From assembly GCA_028711355.1 (NCBI GenBank), contig JAQTSL010000076.1:1-12765 (forward strand): DNA of 12,765 nucleotides. Direction: 5' to 3'. Positions 1 to 6,680 of this stretch are shown one piece after another. Both the position numbers and the translations under genes were made by a program. Every line of letters begins with the position of its first letter. The stretch's first letter is position 1. The notes under the pieces were generated by a model, which saw only the letters and a program-made list of their open reading frames with translations, was not told the origin of the DNA and did no database searches. The DNA is from Rhodoferax sp. GTDB taxonomy: Bacteria > Pseudomonadota > Gammaproteobacteria > Burkholderiales > Burkholderiaceae_C.

Positions 1-395
1 TGGTTGCGGATCACCGCTACCTGGCGCGACAGGATGGCGGTGGGGACAAACTTCAGGCTGATCTGGCGCATCTGTTCGCCAAAACCGGGCATTTCTCTGT
101 GGGATACCGCCAGCGTGGCTTCGGGTGTGACGTCGCGCAGGGCCGGGCCGGTGCCGCCGGTGGTGAGTACCAGCGCGCAGTGCAGGGTATCAACCAGCTC
201 GATCAGCGTGTCGCTGATGCTGGCCTGGTCATCGGCGATCAGGCGCGGCTCCAGTTGCAGCGGGTTTTTCAGGGCGCGCGTCAGCCAGTCGTGCAGGGCC
301 GGAATGCCTTTGTCGATATAGATGCCGCTGCTGGCGCGGTCGCTGATCGAGACGATGCCGATCTTGATGGGCGGGTAGGGGTTGGCTGCGGTCAT
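1..395 (-). CDS. mog: Mog, molybdopterin adenylyltransferase (C-terminus cut by window edge)
   Basis: Mog adenylylates molybdopterin with ATP in the cytoplasm, preparing it for molybdate insertion by MoeA in molybdenum cofactor synthesis. I translated 131 codons from the ATG at 395-393 (minus strand) to the window edge; the family is usually about 195-200 residues, so roughly the last third is missing. Visible signatures are the N-terminal SISDRASSG (residues 16-24), the family nucleotide/pterin-binding loop LTTGGTGP (77-84), and RDVTPEAT (87-94) followed by PGFGE. The start overlaps the stop of darP as ATGA (392-395), so translation is probably coupled; upstream there is only a weak GAGAAG-like ribosome site inside darP. 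The protein has the short MogA form, not a MogA-MoeA fusion as far as visible. MoaB is the closest alternative, but the SISDRASSG start favours Mog. Confidence 0.93.
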   Translation of the reverse strand, partial: MTAANPYPPIKIGIVSISDRASSGIYIDKGIPALHDWLTRALKNPLQLEPRLIADDQASISDTLIELVDTLHCALVLTTGGTGPALRDVTPEATLAVSHREMPGFGEQMRQISLKFVPTAILSRQVAVIRN

Positions 396-1045
396 GAGGC
401 TTCTCGGATGATGCTGAAAGCGGGGGCGGCGCGGTCAAATTCGGGCCGGGCCGCCAAACCGTCGCGCACGATTTGAAAAATTTCGCGGTAAGCGTGGCCA
501 TGGCGTGGCGCGGCACCGGGTTTTTCGGGTACCGCGTCTTTGCGTGCCTGGCGAATCAGCGCGCGCAACTGCTGGCTGTCGGCCTCGGGGTGTTGCGTTA
601 GCCACAGGCCAGTGGCGTCTTCGTCGCTGAGCAGGCGGTCGCGCCAGAGCTCGGCCTGGTGCAGTGCCAGCGCTTCGGCGGCGGAGCCGTTGGTCTGTTG
701 ATCCAGCGCGGCGCGAATCTGTTGCACCGTGTCGGGTTCGAGCTGGCGCATCAGCTTGCCGATGAACTGCATCTGGCGCCGTTTTCCCTCAAAATTAGTG
801 ATGCGTTTGGCATCGGCAATTGCGTCAACCAATTTATCCGAAAGCCTCAGGCGCGCCAGCGGGTCGGCGCGCAGCGTCAACAGTGCCTCACCCAGTTTTT
901 GCAGTTCATCACTTTCACGCTTCAGGTCGGTGCGGCTTTGCTCGTCGGTGCCTTTTAGCTCGACCTTGAGTTCCAGGTCGCGCGCGCTGCCTTCAGCGAC
1001 GAACTCGCCTCGAACAAAGTAGCCTTTTTTCAGTTTTTTTGCCAT
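392..1045 (-). CDS. darP: DarP (YjgA), ribosome-associated 50S maturation factor, DUF615
   Basis: A 217-residue basic, highly charged helical protein of the DUF615/YjgA family, known in E. coli as DarP, which binds late 50S precursors and helps 23S rRNA peptidyl-transferase-centre maturation. Family features seen are the run SRTDLKRESDELQKLGEALL (about residues 37-56), DKLVDAIADAKRI (69-81), the RRQMQFIGKLMR block (88-99), and a C-terminal basic helix QLRALIRQARKD. It is somewhat longer than the E. coli protein (about 183 residues), with a charged N-terminal extension and a proline/alanine-rich C-terminal tail. Its ATG lies only 23 bp from the divergent pmbA ATG and has no Shine-Dalgarno sequence upstream, while a GATAAT box ends 5 nt before it, so a leaderless message is possible. 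Its stop overlaps the mog start (ATGA). Function is by family membership. Confidence 0.93.
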   Translation of the reverse strand: MAKKLKKGYFVRGEFVAEGSARDLELKVELKGTDEQSRTDLKRESDELQKLGEALLTLRADPLARLRLSDKLVDAIADAKRITNFEGKRRQMQFIGKLMRQLEPDTVQQIRAALDQQTNGSAAEALALHQAELWRDRLLSDEDATGLWLTQHPEADSQQLRALIRQARKDAVPEKPGAAPRHGHAYREIFQIVRDGLAARPEFDRAAPAFSIIREAS

Positions 1046-1068
1046 AGCGGATTATCATACCCGCCGCT
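1046..1068. promoter_or_regulatory. Compact divergent (possibly bidirectional) promoter between darP and pmbA
   Basis: The gap is just 23 bp, with a GC-rich half and an AT-rich ATTATCATAC core. On the plus strand TATCAT (1053-1058, 5/6 match to the sigma-70 -10 box) ends 10 nt before the pmbA ATG. On the minus strand GATAAT (complement of 1051-1056, 5/6) ends 5 nt before the darP ATG. The two boxes overlap head to head, a layout known for bacterial bidirectional promoters. Neither gene has a visible Shine-Dalgarno sequence, so transcription could begin at or within a few bases of each ATG. I do not see good -35 boxes at 17 bp, so this is an inference. Confidence 0.4.
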
Positions 1069-2457
1069 ATGAACAAACCTACACTGCATAAATCCAAGGC
1101 TCAGGCCGGCTTCGCGTACAGCCGTGTTTTTTTTGAAAATTTGGTGGATCATGCCATTGCGCACGCCAAAAAGATCGGTGCCACCGACGCCGCCGCGCAC
1201 GCCAGCGAGGGCTGCGGTCTGAGCGTGTCGGTGCGCAAAGGGGAACTGGAAAACGTCGAGCGCAACCGCGACAAGGGTTTGGGCATCACGGTGCACCTGG
1301 GCCAGCGCCGCGGCAACGCCAGCACCTCGGATTTTTCGCCAACTGCCATCGAGCAGACGGTGCAGGCGGCGTTTGACATTGCCCGCTTTACTGCGCAAGA
1401 CCCGTTTGCCGCATTGCCCGACGCGGCTGATATTGCGCAGCCAGCCGAACAACGCGACGACCTGGAGCTGTTTTTTCCGTGGGCCTTGACCAGTGAACAG
1501 GCAGCGCTGCTGGCCCTGCAAACCGAAGCGGCGGCGATGCAGGTGGACCAGCGCATTAGCAACAGCGAAGGTGCCAGCGTGTCGGCGCAGCAGTCGCATT
1601 TTTTCAGCGCGCACACGCACGGGTTTCGTGGCGGCTACGCCAGTTCACGCCATTCGGTGTCGGTGTCGCCGATTGCCGGCAAGGGCGACGCGATGCAACG
1701 CGACTACTGGTATAGCTCGCAGCGTGACGCGGCTGATCTGGCCTCGCCGGCAGCGATTGGCCGCTACGCCGCCGAACGCGCCTTGAGCCGGCTGCACGCG
1801 CGCAAGATTGCAACCACCGAATGCCCGGTGTTGTTTGAAGCGCCGCTGGCCGCCGGTCTGCTGGGCAGCCTGGTGCAAGCCATCAGTGGCGGCGCGCTGT
1901 ACCGAAAAAGCTCTTTTTTGCTCGATTCACTGGGCCAACAGGTGCTGCCAAAACACATCGACATTCTGGAAGACCCGTTTGTCAAACGCGGCAAGGGCAG
2001 TTCACCGTTTGACGACGAAGGTGTGCGCGTCAAGGCGCGCAGCGTGGTCGAAGCCGGCCGGTTGCAGGGCTATTTTCTGGGCAGTTATTCGGCGCGCAAA
2101 CTGGGTCTGACGACCACTGGCAATGCCGGTGGCTCGCACAACCTGACACTCACGTCGCGTCTGACGCGACCGGGCGACACGCTCGATGCTATGTTGCAGC
2201 GGCTGGGCACCGGCTTGTTTGTGACCGAATTGTTGGGCAGCGGCATGAACCCGGTCACCGGCGACTATTCGCGTGGTGCCAGCGGGTTCTGGGTCGAGCG
2301 CGGGCGCATCGCCTATCCGGTGCAAGAGATCACGGTCGCCGGCAACATGAAAACCATGCTACGTGACATTGTCGCGGTGGGTGCCGACGCCTACCCTTAT
2401 GGCGCCAAAACGATTGGGTCGGTGCTGATCAAGCAGATGAAAGTGGCGGGGAGCTAG
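1069..2457 (+). CDS. pmbA: PmbA/TldE, TldD-TldE metalloprotease subunit
   Basis: A 462-residue protein of the PmbA/TldE family (PF01523), close to the 450 residues of E. coli PmbA. TldE pairs with the catalytic subunit TldD to form a cytoplasmic protease that trims unfolded peptides; in E. coli it matures microcin B17 and degrades the antitoxin CcdA. Family marks seen: the N-terminal VRKGELENVERNRDKGLGITV block (about 56-76), the middle WYSSQRDAADLASP region (about 208-221), and the C-terminal GSGMNPVTGDYSRGASGFWVERG block followed by YPVQEITVAGN, which is diagnostic. The HExxxH zinc motif of TldD is absent, as expected for TldE. No tldD is visible here. The start follows the compact divergent promoter and lacks a Shine-Dalgarno sequence. 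The next gene on this strand begins 141 bp later, past a palindromic element. Confidence 0.95.
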   Translation: MNKPTLHKSKAQAGFAYSRVFFENLVDHAIAHAKKIGATDAAAHASEGCGLSVSVRKGELENVERNRDKGLGITVHLGQRRGNASTSDFSPTAIEQTVQAAFDIARFTAQDPFAALPDAADIAQPAEQRDDLELFFPWALTSEQAALLALQTEAAAMQVDQRISNSEGASVSAQQSHFFSAHTHGFRGGYASSRHSVSVSPIAGKGDAMQRDYWYSSQRDAADLASPAAIGRYAAERALSRLHARKIATTECPVLFEAPLAAGLLGSLVQAISGGALYRKSSFLLDSLGQQVLPKHIDILEDPFVKRGKGSSPFDDEGVRVKARSVVEAGRLQGYFLGSYSARKLGLTTTGNAGGSHNLTLTSRLTRPGDTLDAMLQRLGTGLFVTELLGSGMNPVTGDYSRGASGFWVERGRIAYPVQEITVAGNMKTMLRDIVAVGADAYPYGAKTIGSVLIKQMKVAGS

Positions 2458-2472
2458 CGTGAAAGAACCGGT

Positions 2473-2546
2473 TGTCCTACCGGGCCACGACCCGGTATCC
2501 ATGAATTTGGACGCACTGGAACAGCGGGTCGTGGCCCGCAATGACA
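2473..2546. repeat. 74-bp imperfect palindromic element (REP/MITE-like)
   Basis: The element lies between pmbA and the FecR-like gene. Its ends are TGTC (2473-2476) and GACA (2543-2546). Inside are perfect 14-bp inverted arms, CGGGCCACGACCCG (2481-2494) and CGGGTCGTGGCCCG (2525-2538), around a 30-nt loop. Each arm is itself a small hairpin: CCGGG/CCCGG at 2480-2495 and GCGGG/CCCGC at 2524-2539. The loop holds a further TCCA...TGGA dyad (2498-2511). This two-hairpin-in-a-palindrome design is typical of dispersed intergenic repeats in proteobacteria. No U-tract follows on either strand, so it is not a standard terminator, though it could protect the pmbA 3' end. An AACCGGTT palindrome (2467-2474) adjoins it. 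Genomic copy number is not visible from this window. Confidence 0.75.
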
Positions 2547-2598
2547 GCCATATTTCATGCTGAGGGGTGATTTCAATGCCATGCGTTAGGTAAATAAT

Positions 2599-3303
2599 AT
2601 GCAATTGCGTCGTCGATGGTTAAAAGTGCTGGCTGCTGCCGGGGTGTTTGGGCCAGCGGGTATTGCTGGTGTAGTCAGTCAGGCACTGGCCATGGGCAAG
2701 GCTCCCGTGGCACCTGGCATTCACACCCTGCGCGGTGATGTCACGGTCAATGGCAAACCGGCGCGCCCGGGGCAACTGATCGGGCCGGGTGACACGGTGG
2801 TGACCGGTGCTGACAGCCAGACGATCTACGTGGTTGGGCAAGATGCTTTTCTGCAACGGGACAAAACCACCCTGGTGTTTGGTACCGATGCGGTCAAGAG
2901 TTTTTTTCGGGTGGTGACTGGCAGGGTGTTGTCAGTGTTTGGCAAAAGCCAGGATCAGCGCATTTTGCAGGCATCCACCGCCAGCATCGGTATTCGCGGC
3001 ACTGGCTGCTATATCGAAGACGAGGGCCGTGGCGCGACTGCGCGGACCTATTTTTGCCTGTGCTACGGTAGCGTAGAGCTGACTCCCATGGCCGCCCCGC
3101 AAGAACGTGAAAGCTATAGCACCAGCCACCACGATCACCCGCTGTACATCTACAACGACATGAAAATGCCCAAGATGATGGTGCCTGCCGGTGTGATCAA
3201 CCACACTGACGATGAACTGACGATGCTGGAAGGCCTGGTGGGGCGCTGGCCACCGTTCATGGGCAAGAGCTTTGGACGCAACGGTGGCGGCGGTGGGTAC
3301 TAG
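2599..3303 (+). CDS. Exported FecR-domain protein with Tat-like signal and Cys/His cluster
   Basis: A 234-residue protein. The N-terminus has a twin-arginine-like motif RRRWLK (4-9), a hydrophobic stretch (10-30) and an ALA site (29-31), suggesting Tat export to the periplasm and cleavage near residue 31. Residues about 44-140 match a FecR-type beta domain: GDVTVNGKPARPGQ, then DSQTIYVVGQDAFLQRD, and TASIGIRGTGCYIE. The C-terminal part carries C137, the CLC pair C153/C155, the HHDH cluster H177/H178/H180 and INHTDDELTMLEGLVGR (200-216), then a GGGGGY tail. I recall a conserved family with these Cys/His positions but no assigned function; metal or cofactor binding is only a guess. It is not a classical FecR anti-sigma factor: no cytoplasmic N-terminal domain and no fecI or fecA nearby. 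An AGG ribosome site (2588-2590) sits 8 nt before ATG 2599; an in-frame ATG at 2581 stops after two codons, so 2599 is the start. Confidence 0.8.
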   Translation: MQLRRRWLKVLAAAGVFGPAGIAGVVSQALAMGKAPVAPGIHTLRGDVTVNGKPARPGQLIGPGDTVVTGADSQTIYVVGQDAFLQRDKTTLVFGTDAVKSFFRVVTGRVLSVFGKSQDQRILQASTASIGIRGTGCYIEDEGRGATARTYFCLCYGSVELTPMAAPQERESYSTSHHDHPLYIYNDMKMPKMMVPAGVINHTDDELTMLEGLVGRWPPFMGKSFGRNGGGGGY

Positions 3304-3348
3304 TAGTCCGTTTCACCATCTTTACCGGCTTTGCCGCGGGTCGAGTGC

Positions 3349-4104
3349 TCAATGGCCCAGAATCTTCGACAAAAAGTCTTTGGAGCGATCACTTTGGGGG
3401 TTGTTGAAGAAGTCGTGCGGGTTGTTTTGCTCGACGATCTGGCCCTGGTCCATAAAGATCACGCGGTCAGCCACCGCTTTGGCAAAGCCCATTTCGTGCG
3501 TCACGCACAGCATGGTGATGCCTTCGTCGGCCATGGCGATCATCACGTCGAGCACTTCCTTGATCATCTCGGGGTCGAGCGCGCTGGTGGGTTCGTCAAA
3601 CAGCATGATCTTCGGCTTCAGACACAGGGCGCGCGCAATCGCCACGCGTTGCTGCTGACCGCCCGAGAGTTGCAGCGGGTACTTGCCGGCCTGTTCGGCA
3701 ATGCGCACCCGGTTGAGCTGGACCATCGCCTTTTCTTCGGCTTCTTTTTTTGGCATCTTGCCGACCCACATCGGCGACAGCGTCAGGTTTTCCAGCACGG
3801 TCAGGTGCGGGAACAGGTTGAACTGCTGGAACACCATGCCGACTTCCTTGCGCACGCGGTCGATCGCCTTGACGTCGTCGGTCAGTTCGGTGCCATCGAC
3901 CGTCAGGTGGCCTTGCTGGTGCTCTTCGAGCCGGTTGATGCATCGGATCAGAGTGGATTTGCCCGAGCCCGAGGGGCCGCAAATGACAATGCGCTCGCCT
4001 TTGGCGACACTCAGGTCGATGTCGCGCAACACGTGAAAGTTATTGCCATACCACTTGTTGACCTTGTCGAAGGTGATGATGGGGGTGGGAGTGGCTTCAG
4101 CCAT
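3349..4104 (-). CDS. aapP: AapP, ATP-binding subunit of general L-amino acid ABC importer
   Basis: A 251-residue cytoplasmic ATPase of the polar amino acid family (GlnQ/GltL/AapP/BztD) that powers import through AapQ-AapM. All nucleotide-binding motifs are intact: Walker A GPSGSGKST (43-51), Q-loop Q93 in VFQQFNLFPH, signature LSGGQQQR (146-153), Walker B IMLFDEP (166-172), D-loop SALD (174-177) and switch histidine H203 in VTHEMGFA. The length is normal and there is no regulatory C-terminal extension. AAGGA lies 6 nt before the ATG (complement of 4111-4115). It is the last gene of the aapJQMP operon, separated from aapM by 184 bp that are mostly the 58-bp tandem repeat, which is unusually wide for this operon. 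It converges on the FecR-like gene 45 bp away, with no clear terminator in that gap. Assignment to Aap rather than Glt/Bzt rests on its partners. Confidence 0.95.
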   Translation of the reverse strand: MAEATPTPIITFDKVNKWYGNNFHVLRDIDLSVAKGERIVICGPSGSGKSTLIRCINRLEEHQQGHLTVDGTELTDDVKAIDRVRKEVGMVFQQFNLFPHLTVLENLTLSPMWVGKMPKKEAEEKAMVQLNRVRIAEQAGKYPLQLSGGQQQRVAIARALCLKPKIMLFDEPTSALDPEMIKEVLDVMIAMADEGITMLCVTHEMGFAKAVADRVIFMDQGQIVEQNNPHDFFNNPQSDRSKDFLSKILGH

Positions 4105-4123
4105 GGCTAATCCTTTTTAGTCA

Positions 4124-4290
4124 GTTGAGGACAGGGCAACTTTGCATTGCAAATATTGGTCTGTCCCGCAAGTTTCAAAATGTTGGGGACAGAGCAAATT
4201 TGCTGCGCAAATGTTGGTCTGTCCCGCAAGTCTCAAAATGTTGAGGACAGAGCAAATTTGCTGCGCAAATGTTGGTCTGTCCCGCAAGTT
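4124..4290. repeat. 2.9-copy 58-bp tandem repeat of hairpin units within the aap operon
   Basis: Copies are at 4124-4181, 4182-4239 and 4240-4290 (partial). Copies 2 and 3 differ at only one position over their shared length (G4186 against A4244) before the final bases; copy 1 is more diverged. Each unit folds: in copy 2, GGGACAGA (4186-4193) pairs with TCTGTCCC (4218-4225), CAA (4195-4197) with TTG (4214-4216), and ATTTGC (4198-4203) with GCAAAT (4207-4212) around a TGC loop, giving about 17 base pairs in 40 nt. The array fills the whole aapM-aapP gap apart from a 19-bp leader holding the aapP ribosome site, and copy 3 runs into the aapM stop codon. The aap transcript would carry three consecutive hairpins. 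No spacers or variable segments are present, so it is not a CRISPR array. Confidence 0.9.
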
Positions 4291-5395
4291 ACCTTAGTTT
4301 GCTCTTGTTGACCTGCTGTTCAACCCAGTGGCTGTAGCGCGACATGGCAAAGCAGAAAACAAAATAAATCAGCGCGATGAAGAAGTAGCCTTCCATGATG
4401 TAGGGTCGCCAGTCGGCGTCGGAGTTGACGGCCATGCGCATGGCACCCATCAGCTCGTACAGACTGACGATCGCCACCAGCGAGGTGTCTTTGAAGGTGC
4501 TGATAAAGTTGTTCATGATGCCTGGCACCACCATCGCCAGCGCTTGCGGCAGCACAATCTTGCGCTGGGTTTGCCAGTAGCTTAGGCCCAGCGTGGCGGC
4601 GGCTTCAACCTGGCCCTTGGGCACCGCCTGCAAGCCGCCCCGAATGACCTCAGCCGAATACGCCGCAGCAAACAGCGTGATACCCACCAGCACGCGGATC
4701 AGCACGTCGATCTGTAGCCCCTGCGGCATGAACAGCGGGAACATGAACGACGCCATGAACAGCACCGAAATCAGCGGCACACCGCGGATCAACTCGACGT
4801 AAAGCGTGCAAAAGGTGCGGATCGCCGGCAAGTTGGAACGCCGCCCCAGTGCGACCAGCAGCGCAATCGGGAAACTGGCCACCAAGGACAGTGACGCCAG
4901 CAAAATTGTCAGTGGCAAGCCACCCCAACGGTCGGTATCGACCTGGCTCAAGCCGGCCACCTTGCCGTACATCAGCACAAAAAACAGGGCCAACACCACC
5001 AGCCACAAAATTGGCAACCAGGCTTTCCAGAACGCACGCACACAACTGGCCACCAGCAGACCCACCAGCAACACAGTGGCTAGCAGCGGCCGCCACTGCT
5101 CATCAAACGGGTAGCGGCCAAAGATGATCATGCGGTATTTTTCGGTCACCACGCCCCAGCAGGCGCCGCCACCTTCGACCTTGCAGGCGTTGAAGTCGGC
5201 GGCCCAGTGCGCCTTGAAGAACATCCAGTTCAAAATTTGCGGCACGTACCACAGCAGGATGGCACCGATGATGACGGTTGACAGCGTGGTCTTCCAGTCG
5301 GCCAGCAGGTTGGCCTTGATCCACGCCAGCGGGCCCTCGGTATTGATCGGGGCCGGGCGCGGTGCGATTGGCGGAAAAGTCGTTGCATCGGTCAT
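4289..5395 (-). CDS. aapM: AapM, inner-membrane permease of L-amino acid ABC importer
   Basis: A 368-residue membrane subunit, partner of AapQ in the transmembrane channel. Residues about 37-58 form a first helix (TTLSTVIIGAILLWYVPQIL), followed by a periplasmic insert with ACWGVVTEKYRMIIFGRYPF (about 98-117), a stretch typical of AapM/BztC and absent from shorter GltK/GlnP proteins. More helices follow, then the binding-protein-dependent permease core with the ATPase-coupling EAA loop EVIRGGLQAVPKGQVEAA and LGLSYWQTQRKIVLPQA. The start is firm: AAGGAG (complement of 5403-5408) sits 7 nt before the ATG, and the ATG follows the aapQ stop after one base (TGA-C-ATG), so translation is likely coupled. 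The TAA stop (4289-4291) abuts the tandem repeat. The family name is secure; substrate breadth (general L-amino acids) is inferred from the Rhizobium aapJQMP system. Confidence 0.95.
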   Translation of the reverse strand: MTDATTFPPIAPRPAPINTEGPLAWIKANLLADWKTTLSTVIIGAILLWYVPQILNWMFFKAHWAADFNACKVEGGGACWGVVTEKYRMIIFGRYPFDEQWRPLLATVLLVGLLVASCVRAFWKAWLPILWLVVLALFFVLMYGKVAGLSQVDTDRWGGLPLTILLASLSLVASFPIALLVALGRRSNLPAIRTFCTLYVELIRGVPLISVLFMASFMFPLFMPQGLQIDVLIRVLVGITLFAAAYSAEVIRGGLQAVPKGQVEAAATLGLSYWQTQRKIVLPQALAMVVPGIMNNFISTFKDTSLVAIVSLYELMGAMRMAVNSDADWRPYIMEGYFFIALIYFVFCFAMSRYSHWVEQQVNKSKLR

Positions 5396-5396
5396 G

Positions 5397-6572
5397 TCAG
5401 CGCTCCTTGATCGCAGCGCGGCTGTTGTACCAACCCATCAAAAACGACGTGCCCAGCGAGGTGACCAGATAGACCAGCATCACCAGCGAAATGCATTCCA
5501 CCGCGCGCCCGGTCTGATTCAGCGCGGTGTTGGCAATCGAGACCACGTCGGGGTAGCCAATGGCCACCGCCAGCGACGAATTTTTGGTCAGGTTCAGATA
5601 CTGATTGGTTAGTGGCGGGATGATCACGCGCAGCGCCTGTGGCAGCATCACCAGCCGCATGGTTTGCACCTGGTTGAGCCCCAGGGCCGACGCCGCTTCG
5701 CCCTGGCCCCGCGCCACCGAGGCAATGCCACCGCGCACCACCTCGGCGATGAACGACGCGGTGTACAGCGTCAGCCCCAGTAACACGGCCAGAAATTCCG
5801 GCGTCAGTGCGCCACCGTATTCAATCGAAAACTCGCCTTTGACCGGGTGGTTCAGCTCGGTTGGCGCGCCACCCAGCGCCCAACCGGCCAGACTGCACAG
5901 CAACAAGATCAACAGCGGTAGCCAGAACATACTGCGTGGCTGGCCGGTGGCTTCGAAGCGCTGGTGTGCCCAGCGTCGGTACAGCCAGGCCACGACCAGA
6001 CCACCCAGCAAACCGTAGGCCGCCCACAACTGGCCCGTGGCCCAGACCGGAATCGGGTAATTCAGGCCACCCTTGCTCAGGTAAAACCAGCCAACTTGCC
6101 AGGCTTCGCTGGAAGCCGGGAAAACCTCGGTCAGCACCACGTACCACAGCAGCAGTTGCAGCAGCACCGGAATGTTACGGAAAAACTCCACATAACACAG
6201 ACACAGGCCGCGCACCAGCGCGTTGCGTGAAAAGCGGCCGACGCCCAGCAACGTACCCAGCACGGTGGCTAAAAAAATGCCGATCAGCGCTACCCGCAGT
6301 GTGTTGCTGATGCCGACCAGAAAGGCGCGAAAGTAGGATTCGTCGGAGTCAAACGGATAGAGGCTCTCGCCAATGTCAAACCCGGCTGACTGCGTTAAAA
6401 AATCAAAACCGCTCTGGATGCCGCGGATGCGCATATTCACCAGCGTGTTGTGCGCCAGGAACCAGACCACGCTGCCAATCAGCATGATGGCGATGATCTG
6501 ATAGACCACGCCGCGAAACGCCTGGCTGCGCCAGGACCAGCTTTTTTTAGGAGGCGGAGCGTTTGAACTCAT
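5397..6572 (-). CDS. aapQ: AapQ, inner-membrane permease of L-amino acid ABC importer
   Basis: A 391-residue membrane subunit that pairs with AapM. After a short cytoplasmic N-terminus comes a helix (about 22-41), then the family hallmark LVNMRIRGIQSGFDFL (44-59) and IGESLYPFDSDESYFRAFLVG (67-87). Next is a helix pair and an internal insert (about 155-230) containing extra hydrophobic segments, as in AapQ/BztB, and the permease core with EAA loop EVVRGGIASVARGQGEAA, ALGLNQVQTMRLVMLPQA and NLTKNSSLAVAIGYPD. The length matches the family (about 390-400). Only a weak GAG-type ribosome site precedes the ATG. It follows aapJ with a 108-bp gap holding an intrinsic terminator, so its transcription should depend on readthrough or on a separate promoter that I could not identify. 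Confidence 0.95.
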   Translation of the reverse strand: MSSNAPPPKKSWSWRSQAFRGVVYQIIAIMLIGSVVWFLAHNTLVNMRIRGIQSGFDFLTQSAGFDIGESLYPFDSDESYFRAFLVGISNTLRVALIGIFLATVLGTLLGVGRFSRNALVRGLCLCYVEFFRNIPVLLQLLLWYVVLTEVFPASSEAWQVGWFYLSKGGLNYPIPVWATGQLWAAYGLLGGLVVAWLYRRWAHQRFEATGQPRSMFWLPLLILLLCSLAGWALGGAPTELNHPVKGEFSIEYGGALTPEFLAVLLGLTLYTASFIAEVVRGGIASVARGQGEAASALGLNQVQTMRLVMLPQALRVIIPPLTNQYLNLTKNSSLAVAIGYPDVVSIANTALNQTGRAVECISLVMLVYLVTSLGTSFLMGWYNSRAAIKER

Positions 6573-6617
6573 GATTCGCTCTCATATTAACTTTTTTGAC
6601 CCGGTGTGGGTCACTTG

Positions 6618-6662
6618 AAAAAAGCGCCACCTGAATCGCTTGTGACGACATCAGGTGGCGCT
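6618..6662 (-). terminator. Intrinsic terminator between aapJ and aapQ
   Basis: Read on the minus strand, a perfect 12-bp stem AGCGCCACCTGA (complement of 6651-6662) and TCAGGTGGCGCT (complement of 6623-6634) encloses a 16-nt loop and is followed directly by TTTTTT (complement of 6618-6623). It begins 19 bp after the aapJ stop. It lies inside the aap operon, so it probably ends most transcripts after the binding-protein gene and lets a fraction read into aapQMP. Such partial terminators or stabilising hairpins are well known after binding-protein genes of ABC importers. The stem is GC-rich and has no mismatch, so termination could be strong. Confidence 0.9.
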
Positions 6663-6680
6663 GTTGTGCGCCAGCAAAGA

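Noticed and set aside
3304..3348. Bidirectional terminator in the gap between the convergent FecR-like and aapP genes
   Set aside because: I looked for an inverted repeat with a T-run on either strand and found none.
3331..4110. Plus-strand open frame (259 codons) across aapP
   Set aside because: Its translation is the His/Asp/Val-rich mirror of an ABC ATPase gene; AapP itself has every catalytic motif on the minus strand.
4124..4290. CRISPR array
   Set aside because: The 58-bp units are contiguous with no unique spacers, the copies differ by drift, and no cas genes are present.
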